A DNA stretch of 64,000 nt from an uncultured Acidimicrobiales bacterium (lineage in GTDB: Bacteria; Actinomycetota; Acidimicrobiia; Acidimicrobiales; Hopanoidiivorantaceae), in the NCBI GenBank assembly GCA_958295755.1, contig OY282367.1:140294-204293 (forward strand). Reading direction: 5' to 3'. This document shows, piece by piece, positions 29,001 through 44,000 of this stretch. Both the position numbers and the translations under genes were made by a program. Below the pieces are notes generated by a model. It worked only from the letters and a program-made list of their open reading frames with translations, did not search any database and had not been told where the DNA came from. Every line of letters begins with the position of its first letter. The first letter of the stretch is position 1.

Positions 29001-32000
29001 CCTCTCGGGCACCCTTCCCCCTGAGCTTGGCAACCTCACAGCCCTTACTGAGCTCTATTTAGACAGTAATAACTTTTCCGGTAGCATCCCCACCGAGCTG
29101 GGTGCTCTCACCTCCCTCACCGACCTAAATATTTCATCCAACCAGCTTTCAGGCTCTATTCCCTCTGAGTTGGGTAGTCTCACTAGTCTTTCTGGCTCCG
29201 GCTTTTTTGGGGCAGGTTTGAACCTCTCTAACAACCGCCTCACTGGCGCAATTCCTACCGAGTTAGGTTCGCTCACTTCCCTCAGAAAACTCCGCCTTGA
29301 GAACAACTACCTCACTGGCGCAATTCCAATCGAGCTGGGTGCTCTCACCTCCCTCACCGAGCTTCGCCTCAACAATAACTGGCTGGAAGGCGCAATCCCA
29401 ACCCAACTCACGGGACTCACCAGCATTTTGTCTATATACATATGCACCAACTATTTCACAGGCGCAATCCCCACATCTCTGCGCCCTCGAGTGAGAGACA
29501 CATCCAGTTATAATCCCATCGGCTGCCAGCGGACTTCCAATATTACCTTCACAGCCCCTACCGGTCTCACAGTCAACACCAGTCGCTCCATTGAGATAGA
29601 CGCCTCCGGCTATGTTACCGACGGCAAATACGCCGTATCTTGCGGCGATGCCACCGGTCGTTCAGCCAACCTCACTTCCGTTAACCGCGCAGCCAATACC
29701 TGCACCTTCACAATTACCGCAGGCGCAAACACTGGCACAGGCACATTCACCATCCCATATAGCTCCAGCGGTGGCGATACCCACAACGGGGAAATCTCTG
29801 TTGCTATCACTACAGCCACCGGAGCATCCGATATCACCTTCACGGCCCCCACTACCAAACCGACCGTGGCAGCCAGTAGTTCTGTAGTTATAAACGCCGC
29901 CGCCTATGCCTCAGATGGTAGCTACACGATCAGTTGCGGCGACGCCACCAATGTCTCTTCCCTCTTCACCAGCATCAACCGTGTTGGTTGCTCTTTCACA
30001 GCCACCGCAGGCTCCAGCACAGGCGATGCCTCATTTGTTGTGCCCTACTCATCAGCAGGAGGCACCTCTGTCAACGGCACGATAACTGTCGCCATTGGCG
30101 CGGCTTCTAACATCGTCTTTACCTCTCCGACCAGTCTTTCGATACCGGCCGATCGTTCTCTCTCTATAGACGCCACCGACTATGCCACTGACGGCTCCTA
30201 CACTTTCACATGCAGCGACCCTGTTGTCCGCCCCGATAGCAACGGCAATACTTTAGCCTCAGTCACCCGCAGCGGATGCGACTATGTGCTCACACCTAGC
30301 GGCAACGTCGGTTCGTTCTCATTTAGTATGACCTACACATCCTCTGGGGGCGACACAGAAAATGGCATCTTCCCCGTATCTATCACAGCGGCTACCACTG
30401 TCCCCTTCAACTTCACGCCACCAGACAACTTCATATTGGCATCTGGTGCCAGCATAATAATTGACGCCTCCAGCTACGCCTCCCACGGCACCCACACGAT
30501 CAGCTGTGGTTTGGCCACCAATGTCTCCAACAATCTGACTGTCACCCAGCGAAGAATTCCCGCCTCGGGCTGTTCTTTCTCAATCTACGCAGGCACTGTT
30601 ACCTTCAGCCGCTTCGGCTTCGTCACAGGCAGAACCCCTGCCCCTGCAGGCACAGCCAGTTTCACCGTCCCTTACACCTCCTCCGGCGGTGGCAGTCGTA
30701 GCGGCACAGTCACGGTCACCATCGGTGTAGCCTCCGACATCAGCTTCACGGCACCTAGTCCTAGCCCATCGGTAGAAGTGAATCGTCGCCTTGTGCTAGA
30801 TGCCTCCAGCTATGCCACAGATGGTAGCTATGCGATCAGCTGTGGTGATGCCAGCAATGTCTCCACAGAGCTCACCTCTGTTACACGCACTGCTGATTCT
30901 TGTTCTTTCACAATCACGGCCGGATCCTCCGCAGGCACAGGTAGCTTCACTATTCCCTACACTTCCTCCGGCGGCGACACTCACAACGGCACAGTCAATA
31001 TTACTATCGCCGCAGCCACCGCCACCTCCAACATCATCTTTACAGCCCCGCCCACCATAGCGGTGCGTTCAGGAGTCAACCACCCCTTAGACCTCTCCTC
31101 ATATGCCACCGACGGCACCTTCACCATCTCTTGTACTGGAGACGCCTCCAACATCAGCAACTCCAACATCATCTCTGTTACTCGCTCTAGCGGCTGCAAC
31201 TACACTGTCACCGGCGGCTCCACCTTGGGCACAGCCACATTTGATGTGCCCTACAGCTCCAGCGGTGGCGACACCCACACAGGAACTTTCACGGTCAAAG
31301 TCAATGCCCGCTCCGTTATCTCATACAACGCCCCCGTAGGGCTAAAAGTCGGCACAAACCAAACTATCACAATCAACGCTGCTGACTACGCCTCAGATGG
31401 TCCCTACACGATCACATGCGAAAATGCCGACCAACTTTCTATCAACTTCACCTCCGTTACCCGCGAAGCTGGTACCTGCAACTTCACCATCACGCCCACT
31501 ACCACGCAAGGTTCAGCCCGTTTTAGAATCCGCTACAACTCCTCCGGCAACACTGTCAAATATGTCTGGGTAGATATAGAAGTCGGCCCTGAATCTAATA
31601 TCGTCTTCACCGCCCCCACCACTAGCCCAGAGGTCGCCCAAGGTAATACCATCAGCATCAACGCAGCCACATATGCCGCCGATGGCACTTACGCCATAAC
31701 TTGTGCCGACGCCACTTTTGTAGACATCAAGCTCACCAGCGTTGTTCGCACTGCCGACACTTGCACCTACACAATCACCGCAGGTAACACTTCAGGCCCA
31801 GCCACCTTCACTGTGCCTTACTCTTCTGCGGGTGGCGACACGCTCAACAGTGTTGTCTCAGTAGACATCACTACCTCAAATATCGTCTACACCGCACCTA
31901 CCAATCTGCTCGTCGCAGCCAACCATGCCCGCACAATAAATGCGGCTCCCTATGTCACCGATGGCCCCTACACAGTCTCTTGCGGTGATGCCACAAATCT

Positions 32001-35000
32001 GTCATCTAACCTCACCTCAGTCACCCGCGCCGCCAACACTTGCAACTTCACCATCACCTCAACTGGCACGCAAGGTCCAGCCTCCTTCACCATCGCCTAC
32101 ATTTCCACAGGCGGACATATTCTCAATGCCGAAGTTCCCCTCACAGTCGGCCCTGATTCTGATATTGTTTTTGCTGTTTCTGAAAGGGTGATTGTGGAGT
32201 ATTGGGAGCAGGTGAGGGTTGATTTGTCGCGGTATGCTTCTGACGGCCCATATGATATTTCTTGTTCTGGGATTACTAGGGGGCGAGATATAAGTACTGA
32301 TAGTGGGAGTTTTTCATCTTCTGGTTGTGTAGTGTCTTTTAACCCCAGGCCCAGCCGTAGCACAAACCAAAACCTAAATACTAGTGTTAATGTGACCTAT
32401 ACCTCATCTGGTGGTGATACACATAGCGGAGTTGTTAATTTCTATTCAAAGCCTTTATATCTTACTAGTATCACTTTCACTGCTCCCAGTCCTGCTCCGG
32501 CTGTTACTGCTGGCCAAAGTGTTGTTGTGGATGCCTCGGCTTGGGCAGAAGATTTTTTTGGTTACTCTGTATTTTGTGAAAATGCTACCAATATAGATAG
32601 CACCAGGCTTACTTCTGTTACTCGCACACGAGATTGCCTCTATGAGATCACAGCCGATAGTGCTGCTACGGGAACGGCTACTTTTACCGTGCCTTATTAT
32701 TCTACTGGCCGACATGGTATTACAAGCCGACATAGTAGTACAAGAGGAGAGACTCGAAATGCGGTGATTTCTGTTACTGTCAATACTGGTTCTAACTTTG
32801 TATATACCGCTCCTTCAGGTTTGGTAGTACCACTGAGCCAGAGCATCACAGTTGATGCTTCTGAGTGGGCACAAGATGGCAGTTATGACATAACCTGCGC
32901 GGACGCTAGCAATGTCTCATCTAATCTAACTTCAGTTGTTCGCGCTAGTGATACTTGCTCATTTACCATCACTGCGGGTGCCACAGTGGGTGCTGCGTCT
33001 TTTACTGTGCCATATAGCTCTAGCGGTAGCACTGGTAGTACTAACAGGGTTGTCTCACTCACCATCGGCCCTGCTTCTGCTATTACTTTCACAGCTCCTA
33101 CTGGCTTTCAGATTAACGCATCTACTATCCGCTTCATTGATGTCTCTGCTTATGCCACCGACGGCCCCTACAAAATCACCTGCGGTGACCCAACCAACTC
33201 CAGCTTTCAGTTGGCTGTTACTCGAGGCTCAGCTACCCTATTTCGCCATAATAACTGTTCAATCGCAGTCCGGCCTCCGGGATCAGGTAACTTCTGGTTT
33301 GAGGTGCCTTATATCTCTTCTGGCGGAGCTACAGCAACGGGCCGAATAACTTTCACAGCACAGGGCGAAACCAGTGTTTCTGCTACCATCCCATCGGATC
33401 TTACCGTCGCAATAGGTAGTTCTGTAACCCTAGATGCTTCCAGTTTTCCTTCCAACGGCACCTGTGCAGGAGCTTTCAATATCTCCCCGCTGTTTACTTC
33501 AGTTACCCGCCCAGACATAACCAACAGTCCCTGCTCATACACAGTTACAGCAGGCAACACAATGGGCACAGCAACCTTTAGTCTCGTCTTCATATCAACC
33601 GGCCAAAGTCTTCATGCATTCACAGTCAGCTACAGCATCGGTCCCGTCTCCGATATTTCATTCACCGCCCCCACAGATCTCAAGCTGGGCACCAACCGCA
33701 CACGCGTCATCAATGTCGCCAACTACGCCACCGACAGCGACTACACCTTCACCTGTGGCGACGCCACAAACATAGACACTGTAGAGCTGCAGTCTGTTAC
33801 CCATACTGGCGACAGCTGTGAATTCACCATCACACCTACCAGCACGCAGGGTACAGCCAACTTCACCATCCCAATCACCTCCGCAGGCGGCGATACCCAC
33901 GACGGTATCTTCACCATAGAGATCGGTCCCGAATCCACTATCACCTACACCGCTCCAACAGGCCTCGCCTTCCTCAAGGGCACTACCCAGACCATAGATG
34001 TTTCTGATTATGTCGAAGAATCCCACAGCGGCTATGCCATCACCTGTGGCGATGTCAGCACTACTTCAACTAACATCTCATCGGCCACTCACACTGGCAG
34101 TAGCTGCACCTTCAGTGTTACCCTCACAGCTACCGAAGGAGCGGCATCTTTCACAGTGCCGTTTGTTTCCGAAGGCGGCCACACCGTAGATGGCATAGTC
34201 CCTCTTATCGTCGCCCCCACCTCCAGAATCACATTAACCGGCAGGAGTGATCGTATCGCAGCTGGCAGAGATACCACTATAGACCTAGCTGCTTATGTCT
34301 CAGACGGCCCCTACACCATCAGCTGCGGCACAGCCGTTACTTTCGCGGGGCAAATCACACGTCTCTCTCAGAACGGGTGTCAGCTCACTATCACCTCCGG
34401 AAGATACCAACCTTTAGGTTCCCGCAGGGGCAGCATCTCGGTGTCTTATACATCCTCAGGCGGGGATACTTACTCTGGCACCGTGGAAGTGCGCTTTGGT
34501 CAAACTTCTGAGATCACCTACACCGCTCCCACAGGTCTTGAGCTTGGTAGAAACTTCACACTTGATATCGACGCTCTTGACTATGTAACCGAAAATACCG
34601 ACTGGACGGTCTCGTGTGCAGATGCCACCGGTGTAGATTCCACCAAACTCACGGTTACCCGGTCCACCTCTGGCGATGGGTGTTCCTATACCATAACCCC
34701 GGTAAGCACACTCACCCCAGCCCAGCAAGGTGCAACCACCTTTACCATCCCTTATAGCTCCAGTGGCGGCGATACCCATGACGGCGAAGTCTCCATCATT
34801 TTAGGCCCCGACTCTGCCATCACATTTAATGCCCCCACAGGTTTGACTGTAGGAAAAAACCGCACACAGACTATAGATGTCACCGACTATGCAACAGACG
34901 GTTCCTTCACCGTTACCTGCGGCGACGCTACTAATGTCCACAGCCGACTCCAATCTGTTACCCACACGGGCGATAGCTGTACCTTCACCGTAACTCCAAC

Positions 35001-38000
35001 CAGCACAGAGGGCGTAGCTAACTTTACGGTCTCTCTCACTTCCTCCGGTGGAGCCACCAGCAGTGGAGTTATAGATATTACTGTCGGCCCCGACTCCACA
35101 ATCGTATTCACTGCGCCTACCTCCAATCCTGGAGTGGTAGCAGGCTCTTCTGCTACTTTTAACGCTCTACCTCTCGCTTCAGATGGTTCCTATTCAATTT
35201 CTTGTGGTGATGCCACCGGGGTGGGCACCAACCTTGTTGTTACCCGCCCGAATCCTGGCACTGCGCCTTGCTCTTACAATGTCGCAGCGAACGCTTCCGC
35301 CACCGGCGATATCAGTTTCACTGTGCCTTATACCTCTTCAAGCGGACACACCTTGGAAGGGACGATAACATACACCGTCTCCAACATCGTCTACACAGCC
35401 CCCGTCGGTATCTCTATTCCAGTGCGAGGTGCTGGCACTTTTGATGTGTCGGCTTATGTTTCCGACAGCCAGTTCACCTTCACCTGCGGAGACGCCACTG
35501 GTGTCCACAGCCGACTTGCATCTGTTACACATAGCGGTAGTAGCTGTAGTTTCAATGTTTCATCTGGGGCCATGTCTCAAATAGGTACAGCCAACTTCAC
35601 CATCGTTATCACCTCTTCAGGTGGCGACACTCACACAGCTCAGATCTCACTCAATGTCGGCAACATCGTTGCTCTTTCTGCTTCGGGCTGTACCGATGGC
35701 ACTTTCGTAAGAGCCGCAGATAACTCCAGAGTGGCTGGTACAGATAACGATCTCGTGGAAGACTGTCAAGCCTTAGTTGCCATACAAAATAGTTGGGCTG
35801 CAAGAAATTCCACCAATAATGTCACCGACTTCTTCCTGCGCACCTGGGGCGTAGGCTCTGCTTCGCAACGGCTGGTGGAAAACTGGGCTGGTGTCACAGC
35901 TACCAGACTGCGTGTTACAGCCATAGATCTAAGCACTGCGGGCACGGGCGTCTCAGGCTCTTTCCCCACCGAATTTGGCTCACTAACTGCCCTCACTTCA
36001 CTCAATCTCAGTGGTAATTCCCTTTCGGGTAGTAGTATCCCTACGGAATTGGGTAATTTAACCTCTCTCACCAGCCTGGACCTCTCCGGCAACAATCTTG
36101 TGGGCTCCATCCCCACTCAGTTTGGTTCTCTCACCGAGCTTGTCACGCTGAATCTCTCCAGTAACAAGCTCAGTGGTTCCATCCCCACTGAGTTTGGTTC
36201 TCTCACCAAGCTTACCACATTGAATCTCGCCACTAACCGGCTCAGTGGCTCCATTCCCACCCAGCTAAGCATCATCACTACTCTCACCACTTTGGGTATC
36301 TGCAATAACTACTTCACAGGCTCTCTTCCGGACGATCTGCGAACGGGAGTGACTCTTACGGGCTACGATATAAATGACGGCTTCACACCTGTTGCCTGCC
36401 AAGTAGCCTCTAACATCAGTTTCGATGCCCCCTCTGGTCTGAAAGTTTCAGCAGGTACCAGCGCTGATATAGATTTTTCTAGCTATGCCCAAGACGGAGC
36501 TTATGCCATCTCCTGCAAAGCTGCTTCCGCTGTTTCATCCAAGTTCACCAGTGTTGTCCACACAGGTAACTGCATCTATAGGATCACAACCCCAGCCTCA
36601 TCCACAGGCTCTGGAACCTTTAGCGTAGACTACGCATCCGCTGGCGGCGCCACCCACGTTGCTAGCATCTCCGTCGCCATCAGCAACATCAGATTCACTG
36701 CCCCTACAGGTCTCACAGTGGTGGCCGGTACGCCTAAGACCATTAACGCCGGTAGCTACGCGGTAGATACGGGCTTTACGATCACCTGTGGCGATGCCAC
36801 TAGCTTCACGAGCAACCTGACTTCCGTCACTCGTGCCACCAACACATGCAACTTCACCGTCACTCCCAAAGCCACAGCCCAAGGCGATGCCTCCTTTACC
36901 GTGCCCTTTACCTCCTCTAGTAGCGACAGCATTAGCGGCACGATTCCGTTCGAGATATCTAACATCACCACCACCATGCCTGATGTTTTATTCGTGCTTT
37001 CAGGGGCAACAGAAACCGTTGCCGCAAGCACTTATGCGTCTGATCCTGGCTTTATCATAGGCTGCGACAGTGCTACCGATATTGATTCCAAGTTTGTGTC
37101 TGTGACTGAATCATCCGAATGCAATTACGAATATGAAATCGCCAATGACGCCAAAGGTACAGCGTCATTCACTGTCCCCTTCGTCTCAGCAGGTGGTGAT
37201 ACTGCGAGCGTGGTGTTCAGATTCAATATAGCCAGACGTTTGGTGCCCAGCAGATGCTCTGACGGAACTTATGTAGACCTCACAGCCAATCCGCGAGTGA
37301 GCGGCTCCAATAACGATCTAGTGGAAGACTGTCAAGCTTTGGTGGCCGCGCAAAGATCCTGGATTAGCGAACAAGACAATGCCTCTGTCTCAGGGAGCCA
37401 TCCGATCCACACTTGGGGCTTTGACTCTGCCGACGCAGCCACGAAGATAGACGCTTGGAGCGGCGTGACCCTCTCAGGCGGGCGAGTTGTCGGACTCAGC
37501 TTCGCCGAAGCCACAGGTATAGGCGTGACCGGAGACATTCCATCTGAGTTGGGCGATCTTTCTGCGCTTGTTACTTTGGACCTTTCCGGCAATCTTCTTA
37601 CCGGTAGTATCCCTGCTGATCTAGGCGATCTTTCTAACCTTGAGAGGCTAGATCTTTCCGATAATGTCCTCTCTGGTGCTATCGCTGCTGGGTTAACTAG
37701 TTTGGCTCCCTCCACTGGGAGTTTGACTTACCTCGGTATCTGCAACAACTATCTCACCGGCTCTGTACCTACGGTTCTGCGCCCGATGTTTGCTGCCAGT
37801 GTTGCGATCTCTCCCACATATGACCCTGTGGGTTGCCAATACAGCGGCACGCAAAGTAGTACGGCTATTACTCTGCTCTCCGCCACTGACTGCGGCAATG
37901 GTACTTTCGTAAATCTCACCTCTAACCCACGGGTAAGCGGCTCAAACAACGATTTGACAGAAGACTGTGAGGCTTTGGTAGCCGCACAAAACCACTGGGC

Positions 38001-41000
38001 ACAGGTAACGGCCAATAACAACCTCTCGAGCACGCATCCTCTACGAGAATGGGGCACAGGCGCGAATGGGAGCATCACCAGCTGGGCTGGGGTGTCCGTA
38101 GATAGCGGGCGAGTCACTCGCCTTAATCTTTCCGTTTTTGGAAGCCCCGGCATCTCAGGAACCATCCCCACTGAGCTGGGCAACCTCACATCTCTCACTT
38201 CTTTGAATCTGGATGGCAATCGCCTCTCAGGGGCCATCCCAGCAGAGATCGGCAATCTCACCAGCCTTACAGGACTCAACATCGCGAACAACCGCCTCAC
38301 AGGTTCTATTCCCACTCAAATAGGCTCTCTCATCAGCCTGACCAATCTAGATCTCTCTAACAATTATCTCACAAGCATCCCCACTCAAATAGGCTCTCTC
38401 ATCAGCTTGACAGATCTAGATCTCTCTAACAACTATCTCACAAGTATCCCCTCAGCACTAGGCAACGCTACCTCACTGACATATCTTTTTCTCAACGACA
38501 ACCACTTAGCAGGTAGTATTCCCTCAACCCTCGGTAGCCTCGCCGACTTGCTAGAGATGGATCTTTCCTCTAACCGGCTCTCAGGTTCTATCCCCGCTGA
38601 ACTGGGCGATGCCACCCATTTATCAGTTCTGGATCTTTCCTCTAACCGGCTCTCAGGTTCTATTCCTTCAGCCCTCGGCGATCTCACCGACTTGGAAGAT
38701 CTCTACCTTAACAACAACTTCCTGCAAGGTAGCGTCCCCACTCAGCTCGGTAATATCTTCGCTCTCGCAACCCTCGCCATCTGCGACAACCAACTCACCG
38801 GAGACCTCCCCACAACCTTACGATCAGGTGTTACCCTTATCGGCTACCCCACAGCTGACGGCTACACCCCAATAGCCTGCCAGAACCCAGTATCTGACAT
38901 CGTCTTTACTGCCCCTACAGGTCTAAAACTGGGCACCAACCGCACACGCGTCATCAATGCCACCAGCTACGCCACCGACGGCGACTATAGCATCACCTGT
39001 GGCGACGCCACTAGCATCCACAGCCGGCTCACATCCGTCTCTCACACAGGCAACAGCTGCGAATTCACTATCACGCCCAATGTCTCCAGCACACACGGCA
39101 CAGCCACCTTCACCATTCCAATCACCTCCTCAGGTAGCGACACTCACGACGGCATCTTCACTATAGAAATCGGTCCCGAATCTACTATTACCTACACCGC
39201 ACCTACAGGTCTCATCCTTCCCAAGAACACTTCTAAGACCATTGACGCTTCAGACTATATCTCTGAAGCTCACAGCGGCTATGCCATCACCTGCAGCGAC
39301 GCCACCGATGTCTCCAGTTTGATATCCATCATCTCTAGAACGGGCTGTTCGTATGAGATAAGCCTTGGAGCGACCGAAGGTTCAGCACCATTCACTGTGG
39401 TTTTCACATCTGAGGGTGGCCACATTGTCACTGGCACGATCCCTCTCTCAGTTGGCCCCGACTCCACAATCGTCTTCACCGGCCCTAGAGGTTTGAGAGT
39501 TGGCACTCGTCATGTGGTCGCTGTAGATGCAGCCACCTATGCGGTGGATGGCCCCTACACCGTAGAGTGCAGCGATCCGAAGAACATCTCAGAAGCCCTC
39601 GGCACGGTTACTCGATCGACTTCAGGTAATGGATGCATCTTCTCTATTTCAGCCCCATCAGGTGTAATCAACACAGGCGTAGGAAGTTTCACCATTGATT
39701 ACACCTCCTCTGGAGGTGACACTCATAGTGGCACAGTCACAGCCACCGTCTTCCTAGCTTCGCGAATAGACTTCACGCCCCCTGCTGGTTTGAATGTGCA
39801 AGCCGGCCGAAGCATCGTGGTAGATGCCTCCTCCTATGCCGTAGACAGTGACACCCTCACGATCTCTTGTGGTGGCGGTTACAGATTGTCTCCGATGATC
39901 CAATCTATTACTCGCTCAGCAGACAACTCTTGCCTCTATACCGTCACCGCACGAGCGGTCACAAGCGGCAATGTCTGCTTGGCGTATGACCCCTCTGATC
40001 CCAGCACCTGCACTGAGACGCAAACAGCAGCCGTACTGCTAGGCGCAGCCAGTTTCGTGGTGCCTTACACCTCCAGTGGCGGCGATACTTACTCGGGCGT
40101 CGTTCCGCTAACGGTACGGCAGCTTTCTGATATAGATTTCACCGCACCCACCGGCTTGACGGTCACCGCAGGCAATGTCTTGGTGGTGGACGCCGCCTCT
40201 GCCGCCGACGACGGCGTCTATGAGATCACCTGCGGAGGTGCCATAAATATCAGCAGTAATCTCACCTCCGTTACTCACAATGGCAACAGCTGCTCTTTCG
40301 CTGCCACCGCTGGCCCCGACACAGGCACCGCCACCTTCACCGTGCCCTATACCTCTTCCGGCGGCGACACCCACAGTGGCCAAATATCGCTCACCATAGG
40401 TAACGCCAATTCACTCTCTGGCGAACTTGGCAACACCATTGATATCGCAGGCTGCACCGACGGCACTTTCGTAGATCTCACAGCCAACCCAAGAGTAGCA
40501 GGCCCCAATAACGACCTCGCCGAAGACTGTCAAGCCCTAGTAACTCTCCGCAACCACTGGGTGTCTATGGAAGAAAACTTAAGGAACATATTTTATGGCA
40601 GCCCCAGCACCCTCCTTGAAGGTACAGGAATTAATAATAGAGTATTTTTCTGGGGCACTGGGGGTCAGACGAGAATTAATAACTGGGATAGAGTTACCAT
40701 CTCCGGTAAGCGGGTAACACAGATAAATATTTCAGATGATTTCATGAGAGGATCGCTGCTACCTGAAATCGGTAACCTCACAGCCCTAACCAATATCCAG
40801 ATTCAGAGCAATAGATTTACTGGCCAGCTGCCTGCCGAGTTGGGCAATCTCACCAACCTGCAGCATTTGTGGCTCTCCCCCGGCAATCTCACAGGTTCAA
40901 TACCTCCCGAGCTAGGAAACCTCACCAACCTCCAGAGTTTATGGATTTCTAGGAACTCCCTCACAGGCAGTATTCCCCCAGAACTGGGCAATCTTTCCAG

Positions 41001-44000
41001 TTTGAGACTCCTTTACATCGACAATAACAACCTCACAGGTTCAATACCTTCCGAGCTGGCAAATATCGCAAGCGGTGCTATCATCCGTCTCTGCAGCAAT
41101 AAATTGACAGGGGCAGTGCCTACATCTGTGCGTTCCAGACTCAATCAGTACCCCACCAATCAAGGCTTTGATCCGATCGCCTGTCAGGGCACACCACCTT
41201 CTGACATTTATGTGGATGGTGAAGAACAAACATCTAATCATCCGCTGATTCCGAAGCTATCTGGCAGTGATTGCACCAGATTTGCAGGTGGTGTCTCTGT
41301 CATCATAAGCAATCAAGCCCTCATTAGAGACTGCCAAGCTTTGGTGGAGGTGCAGAACCATTGGGCCGATGTGGTAGACAATCGCAATTTGCCATCCGAC
41401 CACCCATTACGCACTTGGGGTACAGGTGACACTGTGTTGCTGAGTTCTTGGGATGGCGTCACCATCGGCAGTCAAAGTGCTGTGTCGGCCGGGCGCATAA
41501 CTGAGCTTCTCTTGTCCTCTAAAAATATCAGGGGTTCTGTGCCTCCACAGCTTTACAAACTCACAGGTCTGAAGAGTCTGGATATCTCAAATAACTATCT
41601 CATTGACGAACTGCCCGCAGAGTTAGGTTTTCTTTCAAGGATCAGGGCTTTAGGGCAGTTTTCACCTACAGGTAGCTTGGAGTATTTCAGTTTCTGCCTG
41701 AACTATTTGGAAGACGATATACCTGCTGCTCTCACTGCTCCAGCATCCAGAATAACCTTCGGTGCTTTGGCCGAGATTTACAGAGTCTATTTCGCCAGTG
41801 GCAACCGCCAAATAGTGTGCCAAAGACCTGGACTTCCCTCCATATCGCCTGTACGTCATATCGGCAACCACTTCGCAACGGTACTTGCTGGCGGAGCGGT
41901 GGTGCAAAGTCTGATTTCGGGTTTGAGCATCGCAGAAGGCGATATCTTCACCTGGGACGCTTCCACTTCCAAGTGGACGCAACCCTCTCTGCTGACTTGC
42001 ACACAGATGAACGCCGACTCCTGCGAACGCTGGTCGCAGACAACTCTGCCCGCTGGCACCGATATCTACTACATAGACGGCTATGTAGACTCACGCACTT
42101 TGACATCGCTCAACCTCAATGCTGACCAGCTGGCCCGCTCTGAAATCATCTTCAACCCACCCGCCACTTTTGCTGTAAGAACTGGCAAGAACATCGTGGT
42201 AGACGCCTCCCTATACGCTTCAGACGGCACAGCCATGCTCACCTGTGGCGATGCTTCTGGTATAGACGCTAAAATCACCGTGACCCGCTCCCGTTGCACC
42301 TTCATCGTCACTGCTGGCGCGGACACAGGCACCGCCGGCTTCACTTCTCTTATCACCTCCCCCAGAGGCGGCACCCACAGCGCGACTTTCACCATCACTA
42401 TCCTCCCCGTATCAAATATCGTCTATACAGCTCCCGTTGGCATCACAATGCCCGCTAGCAGCACGCTCACCATAGACATGGCAGATTTCGTCGAAGACAG
42501 CAACTACGCCTTTGTCTGTCGTGGCAAGAACAACATCAGCAACCTCGCTTCCGTTGTCCCCACAGGCACCGACTGCGAGATAACCGTCACATCCACAGCC
42601 ACCACTGGCGCGGCCAGCTTTGAGACCGCCGTCATCTCCACAGGCTACGACCTTCACTTCCCAACCGTTTCGCTGACCGTTGGTGGAATTCCCGCTATCG
42701 CCGCCACAGGATGTACCGATGGAACATTTGTAGACACCGCAGCCAACCCCAGAGTGACTGGCACCAATAACGACCTCGTGGAAGATTGCCAAGCCCTAGT
42801 TGCCCTTAAAAATCACTGGGTAGCCGTCTCGGCCAATGGTGACTTGGACTCCGCCAACCCCATCCGCACTTGGGGGACAGGTGCCCAGCGCAGGCTGGAG
42901 ACTTGGGCGGGGGTGACAGTGAGTGGCGGTCGAGTCACAGGGCTAGATCTAAATTCCGGAGCGGGAATGATTGAAGGTGCTATTCCCACACAGCTTGGTT
43001 CTCTTACTGCCCTTACTAGCTTGGATCTCTCCAATAACCGTTTCACCGGTTCTTTTCCTACTCAGCTTGGTTCTCTTATTGCCCTTACTAGCTTGGATCT
43101 CTCCAATAACCGTTTCACTGGTTCTGTTCCTACTCAGGTTGGTTCTCTCACTGCCCTTACGCAGCTCGACCTAAGTGGCAACGACCTCAGCGGTAGTATT
43201 CCCACTCAGGTTGGTTCTCTTATTGCCCTTACTAGCTTGGATCTCTCCAATAACCGTTTCACCGGTTCTGTTCCTACTCAGGTTGGCGCGATCACCACTC
43301 TTAACACCCTGGGCATCTGCAACAACCAACTCACCGGAGCCCTTCCCTCAGCGTTGCGTACAGGTGTTACTTTAACCGACTACCCAACTGGCGACGGCTA
43401 TGACCCCATTGCTTGTCAGAATCCAGCCTCCAACATCGTCTACACCGCACCTACTGGTCTCAGGGTCGGCCGGAACCGCACCTTGACTATCAATGTGTTA
43501 TCTCATGTAACTGAAGATTCTGCCTACACGGTGTCTTGTAGTGACGCCACTGGGGTAGATAACACCAAGCTGACTGGGGTTACCCACACTAGTTGTACCT
43601 TTACTGTAGATCCGATAGATACTCTTACTATTGGTTTGCAGGGCATAACTACCTTCACTGTGCCGGTTAGCTCTACTGGTGGGCATAGCTTAGATGTCAC
43701 CTTTACTGTCAATATTGGCCCGGATTCAAGCATTACTGTTTCTGCGCCTTCCTCTATTGCTGTTGCTGCTAGTAGTTCTCGCACGGTTGATTTCTCTGAT
43801 TATGCTTCTGATGGCGACTATACCGTTTCTTGTGGTACTCCTACGACCACATCTAGTTTGATTAATATTGGAACTCCTAATGGTTGTAGTGTTGCTATTA
43901 CTTCTGGTGCCAGCTCTGGCACAGCCACAGTTATGGTGCCGTTTACTTCTGATGGTGGTGCTACGACTACGGGTTCGTTTACCTTTGCTACGGGTGCTAC

